64,000 nt of DNA from Massilia brevitalea. Its GTDB lineage: Bacteria > Pseudomonadota > Gammaproteobacteria > Burkholderiales > Burkholderiaceae_D. Within the stretch, counting starts at the first letter, position 1. The number at the start of each line of letters is the position of its first letter. Both the position numbers and the translations under genes were made by a program. This document shows, piece after piece, positions 18,659 to 27,315 of the stretch. Under the pieces are notes generated by a model. The model did no database searches. It worked only from the letters and a program-made list of their open reading frames with translations, and had not been told where the DNA came from. The DNA lies in NCBI RefSeq assembly GCF_030711405.1, contig NZ_JAULSI010000010.1, positions 1 to 64,000 on the forward strand, read 5' to 3'.

Positions 18659-19933
18659 ATGCGCAGGCGCGATATTCTCGGGTTGGCACTGGCGGGATCG
18701 GCCTGGTCGTCGCTGGCGGCGGGGGCTGGTCCTGTCCGCCACAAGCGCCATGGAAGCCATGGGCGCCTGGGGCGGGTCGTGGTCGTGGGCGCCGGCTATG
18801 GCGGCGCCACTGCGGCCAGGTATGTGCGGCTTCTGGGCGCCGGGCGCATCGAAGTCATTCTGGTCGACCAGAACGCCAATTTCATTTCCTGCCCGGTCAG
18901 CAACCGCGTGCTGGGCGGGCAAAAAACGCTGGAGCAGCTCACGTTCGGCTACGATGCGCTCCGGCAGGAGCATGGCGTCCGGTTCATGCGCGGCAGCGTG
19001 ACGGCGATCGATGCGGACCGATCGCAGATCATGGTGGCAGGGCAAAGGCTGCTGTACGACAGGCTGGTCGTTGCTCCCGGCATCGACTTCATCTACGACG
19101 ATTTTCCCATACTGGCAGAGGCGCAGGAGCGCATTCCGCATGCCTGGAAGGCCGGTCCGCAAACCCGCAACCTGCAGCGGCAGCTGGCCGCGATGCCCGA
19201 CGGCGGGGTGTTCACGATCGTGGTGCCGGCCCAGCCTTACCGATGTCCTCCCGCGCCGTACGAGCGCGCGTGCCAGGTAGCCTTCTACCTGAAAACGCAC
19301 AAGCCCCGGTCCAAGGTCGTGGTGCTCGATGCCAATCCGGTCATCACCTCGAAACGCGCACTGTTCGAACGGGCCTGGCGCGATTTGTATCCGGGCATGA
19401 TCGACTACGTGCCGGGCAGCGAACCGAGGGAAGTCGACGTGGCGACGAAGACCGTCAGGACCGCCTTCGATACGGTGAAATCGGATGTGCTGAACGTCAT
19501 TCCGCCCCAGCGGGCGGGCCGGATCGCGCAACAGTGCGGCCTGGCCAACGTGGAGCAGCGCTGGTGCGAAGTTGACTTCCTGACGTATGCATCGAAGGTC
19601 TTGCCGCGTGTGCACGTCATCGGCGATGCCATCGACGCCGGCCTGCCCAAGTCGGCGCACATGGCCAATGCCCAGGCCAGGATCTGCGCGCGCGCCATCG
19701 TGGATGTGATGCTGGGGCAGGCGCCTGATCCGGCGCCGGCCTTTGCGAATACCTGCTACAGCTATGTCGACGACAGGCAGGCGATGCATATCTCGACACT
19801 GTACCGTTACGACCCGGCTACCGGAAGCATGCGGGCCGAGGGCAGCGGCATCCTGTCGGAGCATCCGTCCGCGCAGGAAGGCAGGGATGCCGATGCCTGG
19901 GCGCGGCAGATCTGGGGTGATGTGCTGGGCTAG
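18659..19933 (+). CDS. FAD-dependent flavocytochrome c sulfide dehydrogenase-like subunit
   Basis: This 424-residue flavoprotein resembles FccB/SoxF. It starts with a twin-arginine-type leader (MRRRDILGLALAG). The FAD loop VVVGAGYGGATAARY is near residue 42, followed by the redox-cysteine segment FISCPVSNRVLGG near 80 and RCPPAPYERACQ near 198. A C-terminal FCSD-type domain (YSYVDDRQAMHIS) is present. FccB oxidises sulfide in the periplasm and passes electrons to a cytochrome c partner; no FccA-like cytochrome is adjacent. Together with the preceding SoxYZ-like and SoxH-like genes it suggests a small periplasmic sulfur-handling unit. The start is set by the MBL gene's stop four bases upstream. 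Confidence 0.85.
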   Translation: MRRRDILGLALAGSAWSSLAAGAGPVRHKRHGSHGRLGRVVVVGAGYGGATAARYVRLLGAGRIEVILVDQNANFISCPVSNRVLGGQKTLEQLTFGYDALRQEHGVRFMRGSVTAIDADRSQIMVAGQRLLYDRLVVAPGIDFIYDDFPILAEAQERIPHAWKAGPQTRNLQRQLAAMPDGGVFTIVVPAQPYRCPPAPYERACQVAFYLKTHKPRSKVVVLDANPVITSKRALFERAWRDLYPGMIDYVPGSEPREVDVATKTVRTAFDTVKSDVLNVIPPQRAGRIAQQCGLANVEQRWCEVDFLTYASKVLPRVHVIGDAIDAGLPKSAHMANAQARICARAIVDVMLGQAPDPAPAFANTCYSYVDDRQAMHISTLYRYDPATGSMRAEGSGILSEHPSAQEGRDADAWARQIWGDVLG

Positions 19934-19958
19934 CGGGCGGCATGCGCCTGCGGTTTCA

Positions 19959-19995
19959 GGACCGTGTTCGTGCGTCGGCCCCACGAACACGGTCC
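19959..19995. other. strong hairpin after the sulfur-type operon
   Basis: A perfect 14-bp inverted repeat (GGACCGTGTTCGTG / CACGAACACGGTCC) with a 9-base loop lies 25 bases after the flavoprotein stop. No T run follows, so it may be a rho-dependent end, a message stabiliser or an operator for the next gene. Confidence 0.55.
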
Positions 19996-20110
19996 GAGGC
20001 AGAGCACCGAACTCGCACCGGAACGCGCCGGGGATGTCGTTGCTGATAGTCTCATCGAAGACGCCGACCTGCTCGGCTGCCCTCAACTTCGACGATAAAG
20101 GAACCTGCAC

Positions 20111-20923
20111 ATGACGCAACCGAATGAACGCCCGCTCGCCCTGGTCACCGGCGCTTCCAGCGGCATCGGCTATGAACTGGCCCGGCTGTTCGCGGCCGAC
20201 GGCTATGACCTGGTCCTCACCGCGACCAATCGCGAACTGCTCGAACGCACCGCCGAAGCGGTACGCGCCACCGGCGCCGGCGCCGAGATCGTCGTGGCCG
20301 ACCTGACGAAGTTCGATGGCGTCGAGTCGCTGTACGCCGCCATCGGCGCTACCGGCCGGCCGCTGGCCGCCGCGGCCCTGAACGCAGGGGTCGGTCTCGG
20401 CGGCTACTTCATCGGCGGCACCGAGCTGGAAGCGGAACTGAACATGATCCAGCTGAACATCGTCTCCCAGGTGCACCTCACGAAACGCATCCTGCCGGAC
20501 ATGGTGGCGCAGGGTTCCGGCAAGCTGCTGTACACGGCGTCGATCTCGGGCACCATGCCGACGCCGTACGAGTCCGTGTACGGCGGCACCAAGGCCTTTT
20601 TGATTTCGTTTGCGGAAGCGGTGAAGTCGGAGACCAAGGACAGCGGCGTGACGATTACCTTGCTGTTGCCGGGCCAGGTCGATACGCCGTTCTGGCACCG
20701 CGCCGGCATGGATACCAACAAGCTCGGTCTGGGCGAGAAGGCTGCCCCGAGCAAAGTTGCGGCCGAGGGTTACGAGGCCATGAAGGCCGGAAAGGACCGC
20801 GTTGTTGCCGGCATGACGGGCAGTAAGGTGATCGGGAACATCGTGAATAACCTGGCGCCGGATACGGTGAAGGCTGATTTGCATGCGGCCGATGCCGAGC
20901 CGGGGTCGGGGTTGAAGGACTAA
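20111..20923 (+). CDS. short-chain dehydrogenase/reductase (SDR) family oxidoreductase
   Basis: This is a classical SDR of 270 residues. The cofactor loop is TGASSGIG (residues 14-21), NAGVG follows near 96, and the catalytic Ser is near 146 with YGGTKAFL giving Tyr and Lys near 159 and 163. Substrate and cofactor are not evident. It has a good ribosome site (AAAGGA) and appears to be its own transcription unit. The C-terminal third (KVIGNIVNNLAPDTVKADL) resembles SDRs annotated as general short-chain alcohol dehydrogenases. Confidence 0.88.
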   Translation: MTQPNERPLALVTGASSGIGYELARLFAADGYDLVLTATNRELLERTAEAVRATGAGAEIVVADLTKFDGVESLYAAIGATGRPLAAAALNAGVGLGGYFIGGTELEAELNMIQLNIVSQVHLTKRILPDMVAQGSGKLLYTASISGTMPTPYESVYGGTKAFLISFAEAVKSETKDSGVTITLLLPGQVDTPFWHRAGMDTNKLGLGEKAAPSKVAAEGYEAMKAGKDRVVAGMTGSKVIGNIVNNLAPDTVKADLHAADAEPGSGLKD

Positions 20924-21013
20924 GCGCTTGCTGGCAGTAGCTCTACGTCGGCAGAGCTAGAGTTACTGTCAGCACGAATGCCTACCCCGTATGGATCAAC
21001 TAAAGGTCATTAA

Positions 21014-21733
21014 ATGACGATCTTTCATTGCATTGCCCTCGGCCTGGGGCTCGGTATGACCTGTGTTGCTTCCACGACCACAGCCGGGGAAAAGGCGCTG
21101 ACCATTGATGGAAAAACGATTACCATCGCGGACCCGGGAAAATGTTCGTCGGTTCATCGTCCAGGTCGGGAGCTGGCCAGATATCTACGCCAGTATGATC
21201 CGACTTGGGAGTCGAAGCAGGATGCGAACGACGAAACGCCGTACACAAAAGAAGATATTCGGTTGATAAAGAACGGTCTCGTCGAAGCCGGCTTCCGTTA
21301 CCCGAATACCGAGGAAAGTGTTATTACCTGGATGGACGTTGACGGCGATGACGTCTGCGATTTCACTGCCTCGACTGGCGTGGGAGGAATGCGCTCGATC
21401 GACCGGATGTTCCTGTTCCGCGGTTTGGCAAAAGGGAATTTCCAGCTGATCGACTCGGATCACAGGTATATGGAAGGAAGCATCACCGTGGTGCCCTACA
21501 TTCCACTCACCGTGTCTGGCGAAAGACTGCCCGTCCTGGTCAAGGAATACACGCTGCTGCAATGGCAGGCTGATTCCAAACAATTCGCGACGTGCGAAAC
21601 AATACAATACGGCCCGGAAGCGGCAAAGCAGCGCGCCGGATTTCCGCTACTGGCGCAGTTGTGCCCGAAAGCGCGGGAGATCTATGACTGGGCTGCAGAC
21701 CAGCTTCCGCACAAAAACGCCATTCCGCACTGA
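21014..21733 (+). CDS. secreted protein of unknown function
   Basis: This 239-residue protein has an N-terminal signal-like segment (MTIFHCIALGLGLGMTCVAS, cleavage near residue 25). The body has five cysteines, and a region WMDVDGDDVCDFTASTGVGG looks like a calcium-type acidic loop (DVDGDD). The base composition is a little lower in GC and the codon use less biased than in the neighbours, consistent with acquisition. I do not recognise a family. It lies convergent with pilC. Confidence 0.6.
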   Translation: MTIFHCIALGLGLGMTCVASTTTAGEKALTIDGKTITIADPGKCSSVHRPGRELARYLRQYDPTWESKQDANDETPYTKEDIRLIKNGLVEAGFRYPNTEESVITWMDVDGDDVCDFTASTGVGGMRSIDRMFLFRGLAKGNFQLIDSDHRYMEGSITVVPYIPLTVSGERLPVLVKEYTLLQWQADSKQFATCETIQYGPEAAKQRAGFPLLAQLCPKAREIYDWAADQLPHKNAIPH

Positions 21734-21822
21734 CAAGCCGGATCCGGTATTCGCGCCTACAGGCAGTGCTGCAGGCGCCGGTACTAGGAAGTACAGGGAC
21801 TTACCGCATCTCACAGTCGCTT

Positions 21823-23058
21823 TTACACCACCGACCCCAGCTTGAAGATCGGCAAATACATCGCAATCACCAGCCCGCCGATCAGCACGCCCAGAATCAC
21901 CATGATCAGCGGCTCCATCAGCGACGACAGCGCACTGACAGCCTCGTCGACTTCCTCTTCGAAGAAATCCGCCACCTTGCCCAGCATCGAATCGAGCGCG
22001 CCGGATTCCTCGCCGATGGCCACCATCTGCGTCACCAGGCTCGGGAACACATTCGCGTTCTGCATCGCCACCGTCAGGCTGGTGCCGGTGCTCACCTCGG
22101 TCTGGATGCGCTTGGTCGCTTCCAAATACACGTTGTTGCCGGAGGCGCCGCCGACCGAATCGAGCGCTTCGACCAGCGGCACGCCGGCGGCGAACATGGT
22201 CGACAGGGTGCGGGTCCAGCGCGCAATCGTCGCCTTGCGGATCACGCTGCCGAAGATCGGCAGGCGCAGCAGGATGCGGTCCATGGCCTGCTGCATCTTC
22301 AGCGAGCGGCGCCAGGACTGGAAGAAGAAGTAGAGCGAGGCGAAGATCGAGCCGAAGATCGCCCACCACCATTGCACGAAGAATTCCGAGATGCCCATCA
22401 CGACCAGGGTCGGCGTCGGCAAGTCGGCGCCGAAGCTGGCGAACACGGATTTAAAGGCCGGCACCACCCAGATCATGATGATCGCGGTGACGATGAAGGC
22501 CACCCCCAGGATCGCGATCGGGTAGGTGAGGGCGGACTTGATCTTGGCCTTGATCGCCAGCGTCTTTTCCTTGTACACGGCGAGGCGGTGCAGCAGCTCT
22601 TCCAGGATACCGGCCTGTTCGCCGGCGCCGACCAGGTTGCAGAACAGCGGGTCGAAATAGCGCGGGTACTTGCGGAAGGCGTTGTTCAGGCTGGTGCCGG
22701 TCTCGATGTCGGCGCGCAGGTCGAGGATGAGTTTGGACACCGACGGATTCGCATGGCCCTTGCCGACGATGTCGAAGGACTGCAGCAGCGGCACGCCGGC
22801 CTTCATCATGGTGGCCAGCTGGCGCGTGAACATGGTCAGGTCCTTGTCGGTGATCTTGCGCCCGGAGCGGTAGATCTTCTTCTTGACCTTGGTGACCATG
22901 ATGCCCTGGCGGCGCAGCGTCACGTTGACGATGGCTTCGCCGCCGGCGCGCAGCTCGCCGCGCACGGTCTTGCCGGTCTTGTCCTTGCCTTCCCAGGCGT
23001 AGACCGATTCCTTGACCTGTGCGCCGCCGCGGCTGCGGGTGGGGAGGGAGGTAGCCAT
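21823..23058 (-). CDS. pilC: type IV pilus inner-membrane platform protein PilC
   Basis: PilC is the GspF-family platform protein of the type IV pilus motor in the inner membrane. The 411-residue protein has two homologous GspF domains: about 80-205 (FTRQLATMMKAGVPLLQSF) and 280-405 (WTRTLSTMFAAGVPLVEAL), each followed by transmembrane segments. The C-terminus GGLVIAMYLPIFKLGSVV is typical. It is 54 bases downstream of pilB. pilD, its usual next neighbour, is 6.5 kb further on. Confidence 0.96.
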   Translation of the reverse strand: MATSLPTRSRGGAQVKESVYAWEGKDKTGKTVRGELRAGGEAIVNVTLRRQGIMVTKVKKKIYRSGRKITDKDLTMFTRQLATMMKAGVPLLQSFDIVGKGHANPSVSKLILDLRADIETGTSLNNAFRKYPRYFDPLFCNLVGAGEQAGILEELLHRLAVYKEKTLAIKAKIKSALTYPIAILGVAFIVTAIIMIWVVPAFKSVFASFGADLPTPTLVVMGISEFFVQWWWAIFGSIFASLYFFFQSWRRSLKMQQAMDRILLRLPIFGSVIRKATIARWTRTLSTMFAAGVPLVEALDSVGGASGNNVYLEATKRIQTEVSTGTSLTVAMQNANVFPSLVTQMVAIGEESGALDSMLGKVADFFEEEVDEAVSALSSLMEPLIMVILGVLIGGLVIAMYLPIFKLGSVV

Positions 23059-23112
23059 AGTTGTCCTGTCTGTCGCTTGCTTGTTTCGTCGTTACTCGAT
23101 GCGCGTTGCGCG

Positions 23113-24843
23113 TTACTCGTTCGTACAGCCGAGCACTTCTTCGAGGCTGGTCAGCCCCTGCTTTACTTTCATCAGGCCCGAGCGGCGCAGCGAGTTCACG
23201 CCGTCCTTCTCGGCCTGGGCGGCAATCTGCATCGCGTTGCCGTGCGCCAGGATCAGGGCCTCGATCGCCGGGGAAATCGGCATCAGCTGGTAGATGCCGA
23301 CGCGGCCCTTGTAGCCCGAGCCGAGGCAGCGCTCGCAGCCCACCGGGCCGTAGGGCTTCCAGTCGTCCTGCAAATCGCTCTCGCGGTAGCCGGCGCCGAT
23401 CAGGGCGTCGCGGCTCATCTCGAGCGGCTGCTTGCAGGTGCACAGGCGGCGCGCCAGGCGCTGCGCGGTAATCAAAATCACCGACGAGGCGATGTTGAAG
23501 GGCGCCACCCCCATGTTCATCAAACGCGTCAGCGTCGACGGCGCGTCATTCGTGTGCAGGGTCGAGAACACCATGTGCCCGGTCTGCGCGGCCTTGATCG
23601 CGATGTCGGCGGTCTCCAGGTCGCGGATCTCGCCGACCATGATGATGTCGGGATCCTGGCGCAGGAAGGATTTCAGCGCCACCGGGAAGGTGAGGCCGGC
23701 CTTGTCGTTGACGTTTACCTGGTTCACGCCGGGCAAATTGATCTCGGCCGGGTCTTCCGCGGTCGAGATGTTGATGCCCGGTTTGTTCAGCACGTTCAGG
23801 CAGCTGTACAGCGACACGGTCTTGCCGGAACCCGTCGGCCCCGTCACCAGCACCATGCCGTAGGGGCGGGTGATCGCGCCCAGCAGCAGTTCGCGCTGGT
23901 CGGGGTCGTAGCCGAGGGCGTCGATGCCCATCTGCGCCTGGGTCGCGTCCAGGATACGCATGACGGTCTTTTCGCCGAACAGCGTGGGCAGGGTGCTGAC
24001 GCGGAAGTCGATGGTGCGTGTCGGCGAGAGGATCAGGCGCATGCGGCCGTCTTGCGGCACGCGCTTTTCCGAGATGTCGAGTTTCGCCAATACCTTGATG
24101 CGCGAGACCAGCTTGTCGCGGATGGAGAGCGGCGGCATCGCGTGGTCGCGCAGCACGCCGTCCACGCGCATGCGGATCCGGTAGTATTTTTCGTAGGGCT
24201 CGAAGTGGATGTCCGAGGCGCCGAGGTTCACGGCATCCATCAGGATCTTGTTCAGGAAGCGCACGATCGGTGCGTCCTCGACTTCGTTGGCCGCTTCCGG
24301 CTGGGCTGCGGCGGCGGCAGCTTCTTCCTCGGCGAATTCGATTTCGCCGTCTTCGCCGGCCAGGTCGGCCAGGCTTTGCTCAGCGCCCTTGGCCAGGTTG
24401 GCCAGCATATTCAGCAGGGCGTCGTGCGGCACGATCACCGGCTCCACCGCGGCCTCGCTCTGGAACTTGATCTGGTCCAGGGCCTGCGAGTTGGTCGGGT
24501 CGGAAATCGCCACCGACAGCCGGTTGCCGCGCTTGGCCAGGGCCACCACGCGCTGCGCCGCCATCAGCTTGGCGTCGATGGCGCCCGCGGGCAGGGCGTC
24601 CAGGTTGAAGCTGGACAAATCGAACAGCGGGTAGCCGAAGGTCTCGGCGCAGAACACGGCCAGCGATTGCGAATCGATCGCGCCGCCTACCACCAGGGCG
24701 TCGATAAAGGAGACGCGTTCGAGCGTGGCCTTCTTTTGCAGCGTATCGGCCTGGCCCGCGGTCAGGCGGCCAGCCTGGACCAGGGCGCGCGCCAAACCCG
24801 ACATCGGTGTGCCTGAAGTCGCGTTCGGGAGGACTGCTGCCAT
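23113..24843 (-). CDS. pilB: type IV pilus assembly ATPase PilB
   Basis: PilB is the hexameric extension ATPase that powers pilin polymerisation. The 576-residue protein has an N-terminal MshEN-type domain and Walker A in TGPTGSGKTVSLYS. The Asp box, Walker B (DPDIIMVGEIRDLETA), His box (TGHMVFSTLHTND) and the tetra-cysteine zinc site (CTCKQPL and CERCLGSG) follow. The ATG at 24843 (MAAVLPNATSG) fits relatives; an earlier in-frame start at 24897 would add 18 unrelated residues. A short acidic-and-alanine-rich insert (EEEAAAAAAQPEAANEVED) precedes the ATPase core. Confidence 0.96.
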   Translation of the reverse strand: MAAVLPNATSGTPMSGLARALVQAGRLTAGQADTLQKKATLERVSFIDALVVGGAIDSQSLAVFCAETFGYPLFDLSSFNLDALPAGAIDAKLMAAQRVVALAKRGNRLSVAISDPTNSQALDQIKFQSEAAVEPVIVPHDALLNMLANLAKGAEQSLADLAGEDGEIEFAEEEAAAAAAQPEAANEVEDAPIVRFLNKILMDAVNLGASDIHFEPYEKYYRIRMRVDGVLRDHAMPPLSIRDKLVSRIKVLAKLDISEKRVPQDGRMRLILSPTRTIDFRVSTLPTLFGEKTVMRILDATQAQMGIDALGYDPDQRELLLGAITRPYGMVLVTGPTGSGKTVSLYSCLNVLNKPGINISTAEDPAEINLPGVNQVNVNDKAGLTFPVALKSFLRQDPDIIMVGEIRDLETADIAIKAAQTGHMVFSTLHTNDAPSTLTRLMNMGVAPFNIASSVILITAQRLARRLCTCKQPLEMSRDALIGAGYRESDLQDDWKPYGPVGCERCLGSGYKGRVGIYQLMPISPAIEALILAHGNAMQIAAQAEKDGVNSLRRSGLMKVKQGLTSLEEVLGCTNE

Positions 24844-25115
24844 ATGCGCTGTGGTGTTAGAGGAGAGACAAGGGAGCCGCGCGGAGGCCTGAACCACGCG
24901 GGAGAACTCTTCGGATGATGCCTATGGGCATCAAATTTGTAAAGCGAATCCAATTGAGACAGATGCGTGCGCGCCACGTAGACAGATTGGCACGCGGCGG
25001 GTCGTGTTGATGCCTGAATAACGCTTGTGGACGATTTGACCAGACTGAACGGCCATTGTATCCGGCGCTTGCGTTGATGCGGCGCATGCGTTGGCTCGCA
25101 ACCGTCGCGACGTGT

Positions 25116-25145
25116 CACGCGTGGGCACGGGGCGCCCACCCTACG
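25116..25145 (-). repeat. family A palindrome, reverse orientation
   Basis: The core GTGGGCAC then GCGCCCAC, with the CCCTACG flank on the right. It is a single copy with two differences from the consensus, in the pilB upstream region. Confidence 0.7.
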
Positions 25146-25196
25146 TTGCCACCGCTAGTGATGGATTCACACGTCGTCTTAATGCCGCCACAAATA

Positions 25197-25222
25197 AAAA
25201 CAGGCGCCCGCAGGCGCCTGTC
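25197..25222 (-). terminator. rho-independent terminator of the porin-chemoreceptor unit
   Basis: Read on the minus strand, ACAGGCGCC and GGCGCCTGT form a GC-rich stem followed by TTTTTATTTG, 22 bases after the chemoreceptor stop. Confidence 0.9.
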
Positions 25223-25244
25223 TCTTATATAGAGCGCAAACCGA

Positions 25245-26813
25245 TCAGCGCAAAGCCAGCGGCGCCGCGCGCTTGGCGAACGCCGGGCCGGAACCCTGCT
25301 CGGCCAGCTTGAACACCGACAGCGCCCCGGTCAGCTGCCCGGTCTGCTCGGTCAGCGATTCCGCCGCCGCCGACGCTTCCTCGACCAGGGCCGAATTCTG
25401 CTGGGTCATCTCGTCCATGCTGTCGATCGCGCGGCCGATGTCCTCGATGCCTTCGCTCTGGCGCTGGCCGGCCATGGTGATCTCGGCCATGATGTCGTGC
25501 ACCTTCTTCACCGATGCCACGATCTGGCCCATGGTCTCGCCGGCCTGGTCGACCAGCGCGCTGCCGGCGTTCACCTTCGACACCGAGTCGCCGATCAGTT
25601 CCTTGATCTCCTTGGCCGCCGCAGCGGAACGCTGGGCCAGGTTGCGCACTTCGCCGGCCACGACCGCGAAGCCGCGGCCCTGTTCGCCGGCGCGCGCCGC
25701 CTCGACTGCCGCGTTCAGCGCCAGGATGTTGGTCTGGAAGGCGATGCCGTCGATAACCGAAATGATCTCGACGATCTTCTTGGCCGAGGTGTTGATGTCG
25801 CCCATGGTGGCGACCACGCCGCCCACCACTTCGCCGCCGCGGGTGGCGATGTCGGTGGCGTTCACCACCAGCGCGTTCGCTTCGTTGGCATTCGCCGCGT
25901 TCTGGCGCACGGCGCCGGTCAGTTCGTCCATGGCGCGCGCGGTGCGTTCCAGGCTCGATGCCTGCGATTCGGTGCGGCCGGCCAGGTCGGCATTGCCGCT
26001 GGCGATTTCGGCGCTGGCCACGGCGATCGTCTCGGCCGAACCCTTGATCTCGGCGACCATCGTCGCCAGGCGCAGGCGCATCTCCTTCAGCGCCACCAGC
26101 AGGCTGGTGCTGTCTTTCGCATCGGTGCGGATGTCCATCGCCAGGTCGCCGGCGGCCACCGCACGGGCGATCTCGCGTGCATATTCCGGCTCGCCGCCGA
26201 GCTGCTGCCAGATGGTGCGCACCACGAACCACGACACGGTGGCCAGGCTGGCGATCACGATCAGCGCGGTCAGGATCATGGTCCACAACACGCGGCGCAC
26301 GTTGCCTTCGCTGCTGGCGATGCCGGTCTTGAACTGTTCTTTCGCCTGCGCCTGGGTTTTCTCCAGGTCGGCGTTCAGGGCGGCCAGGCTGCTCTGCATC
26401 TTGCCGACCACGGCCTGCGGGTCGCCTTCTTCCATCTCGAGCATGATGCGCGCGGCCGACAGCGCCGGCGCATAGTAGTCGTTGAATTCCTTCAACAGGC
26501 GCGCGCCGTTGGCGGCCTGGCCGTCGATGGCGCCGAACTGCTGCAGGTGCGCGCGCACCTTGTCGGCCTGCTTGCCGACTTCGTCGATGCGCGCCTTGTC
26601 GCCTTCGGTGACGGCGTCGCGCAGGGCGTCGGTGACGTCGCCGATTTCAAGCGTCAGTGCCTTGGACGCGTCCAGCACCGGGTAGTCCACGCTTTCGGTG
26701 GAGTTGATCGACTTCAGGGCGTCGGTCGCGATCATCGCGCTCACGCCGATACCGAGGCCGAAAATCAGGGTCGAAATGACCGGAAGGGCCCAAATCCTGC
26801 GCTTGATGCTCAT
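25245..26813 (-). CDS. methyl-accepting chemotaxis protein
   Basis: This 522-residue transmembrane chemoreceptor has TM1 at about residues 11-31. A helical periplasmic sensor domain (35-185) follows, then TM2 (about 186-207), a HAMP domain (to about 262) and a long cytoplasmic signalling domain with the CheA/CheW contact hairpin ([20 protein letters not shown]). The C-terminus lacks a CheR/CheB docking pentapeptide. The ATG at 26813 has a GAGAG ribosome site; a second ATG at 26834 does not. The gene is third after a porin-like and a small periplasmic binding-protein-like gene, which suggests it senses what that pair captures. Confidence 0.93.
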   Translation of the reverse strand: MSIKRRIWALPVISTLIFGLGIGVSAMIATDALKSINSTESVDYPVLDASKALTLEIGDVTDALRDAVTEGDKARIDEVGKQADKVRAHLQQFGAIDGQAANGARLLKEFNDYYAPALSAARIMLEMEEGDPQAVVGKMQSSLAALNADLEKTQAQAKEQFKTGIASSEGNVRRVLWTMILTALIVIASLATVSWFVVRTIWQQLGGEPEYAREIARAVAAGDLAMDIRTDAKDSTSLLVALKEMRLRLATMVAEIKGSAETIAVASAEIASGNADLAGRTESQASSLERTARAMDELTGAVRQNAANANEANALVVNATDIATRGGEVVGGVVATMGDINTSAKKIVEIISVIDGIAFQTNILALNAAVEAARAGEQGRGFAVVAGEVRNLAQRSAAAAKEIKELIGDSVSKVNAGSALVDQAGETMGQIVASVKKVHDIMAEITMAGQRQSEGIEDIGRAIDSMDEMTQQNSALVEEASAAAESLTEQTGQLTGALSVFKLAEQGSGPAFAKRAAPLALR

Positions 26814-26897
26814 GTTTTGTCTCTCACTATTCATGAAACCGCCCCGCAGGCAGGGCCGGCGGGGCGGGAATTCCGAAAACAGCTTGTCGGCCCGTTG

Positions 26898-27305
26898 TTA
26901 TGGCGCCGTGTACACGACTTTGACGCTGGCGTCGACCGAGGCCTTGTCCATGTAGCCGATCGCCTTCGGGTTGGCGGCGACAGCGGCCTTGACGGCGGCG
27001 CTGTTGGCGACTTCCTTCGGCATCGTGGCCTTGCCGGTGAAGACCAGCTTCGACCACAGGGCCTTGGCCTGCGAGGCGTCCTTGTCGGTTACCTTCTTGT
27101 AGAACTCGGCGCGCTGCGGCGAATCCTCGGACTGGTCGACCGGGGGCATCGCGGACGATTTACCGAGGAAGAACTGGGCGACCTGGTCCTTCGTCATCGA
27201 CGATTCGGCGGCCTTCGGGTTCACCACCACGACCACTTCGGCCATGGCAGGGACGGAGGCTGCCAGGGCGGCTGCAGCGACGATTGCGGAGATCAGTTTG
27301 TTCAT
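26898..27305 (-). CDS. small periplasmic phosphate-binding-protein-like protein
   Basis: This 135-residue protein has a clear signal peptide (MNKLISAIVAAAALAASVPAMA). The mature part resembles half of a PstS-type substrate-binding protein: VVVVNPKAAESSMTKDQVAQ, FFLGKS, and AVAANPKAIGYMDKASVD. Such short PBP-like proteins are often annotated as phosphate ABC transporter substrate-binding. With only one lobe it is unlikely to bind ligand as the two-lobed proteins do. It starts 10 bases after the porin-like gene and 84 before the chemoreceptor. Confidence 0.75.
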   Translation of the reverse strand: MNKLISAIVAAAALAASVPAMAEVVVVVNPKAAESSMTKDQVAQFFLGKSSAMPPVDQSEDSPQRAEFYKKVTDKDASQAKALWSKLVFTGKATMPKEVANSAAVKAAVAANPKAIGYMDKASVDASVKVVYTAP

Positions 27306-27315
27306 GCTGCGCTCC

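Larger units (their letters stand above)
24844..25244. other. intergenic region between pilB and the chemoreceptor gene
   Basis: About 400 bases without a gene. It holds the presumed pilB promoter and leader, one reverse family A palindrome (25116-25145) and the terminator of the chemoreceptor gene (25197-25222). The stretch 24900-25080 has no obvious structure. Confidence 0.5.

Noticed and set aside
21766-24816. A 1000-codon plus-strand frame across pilC and pilB
   Set aside because: It runs antisense to two unmistakable pilus genes and across their boundary; the composition is rich in His, Arg and Gln, as expected of a shadow frame.
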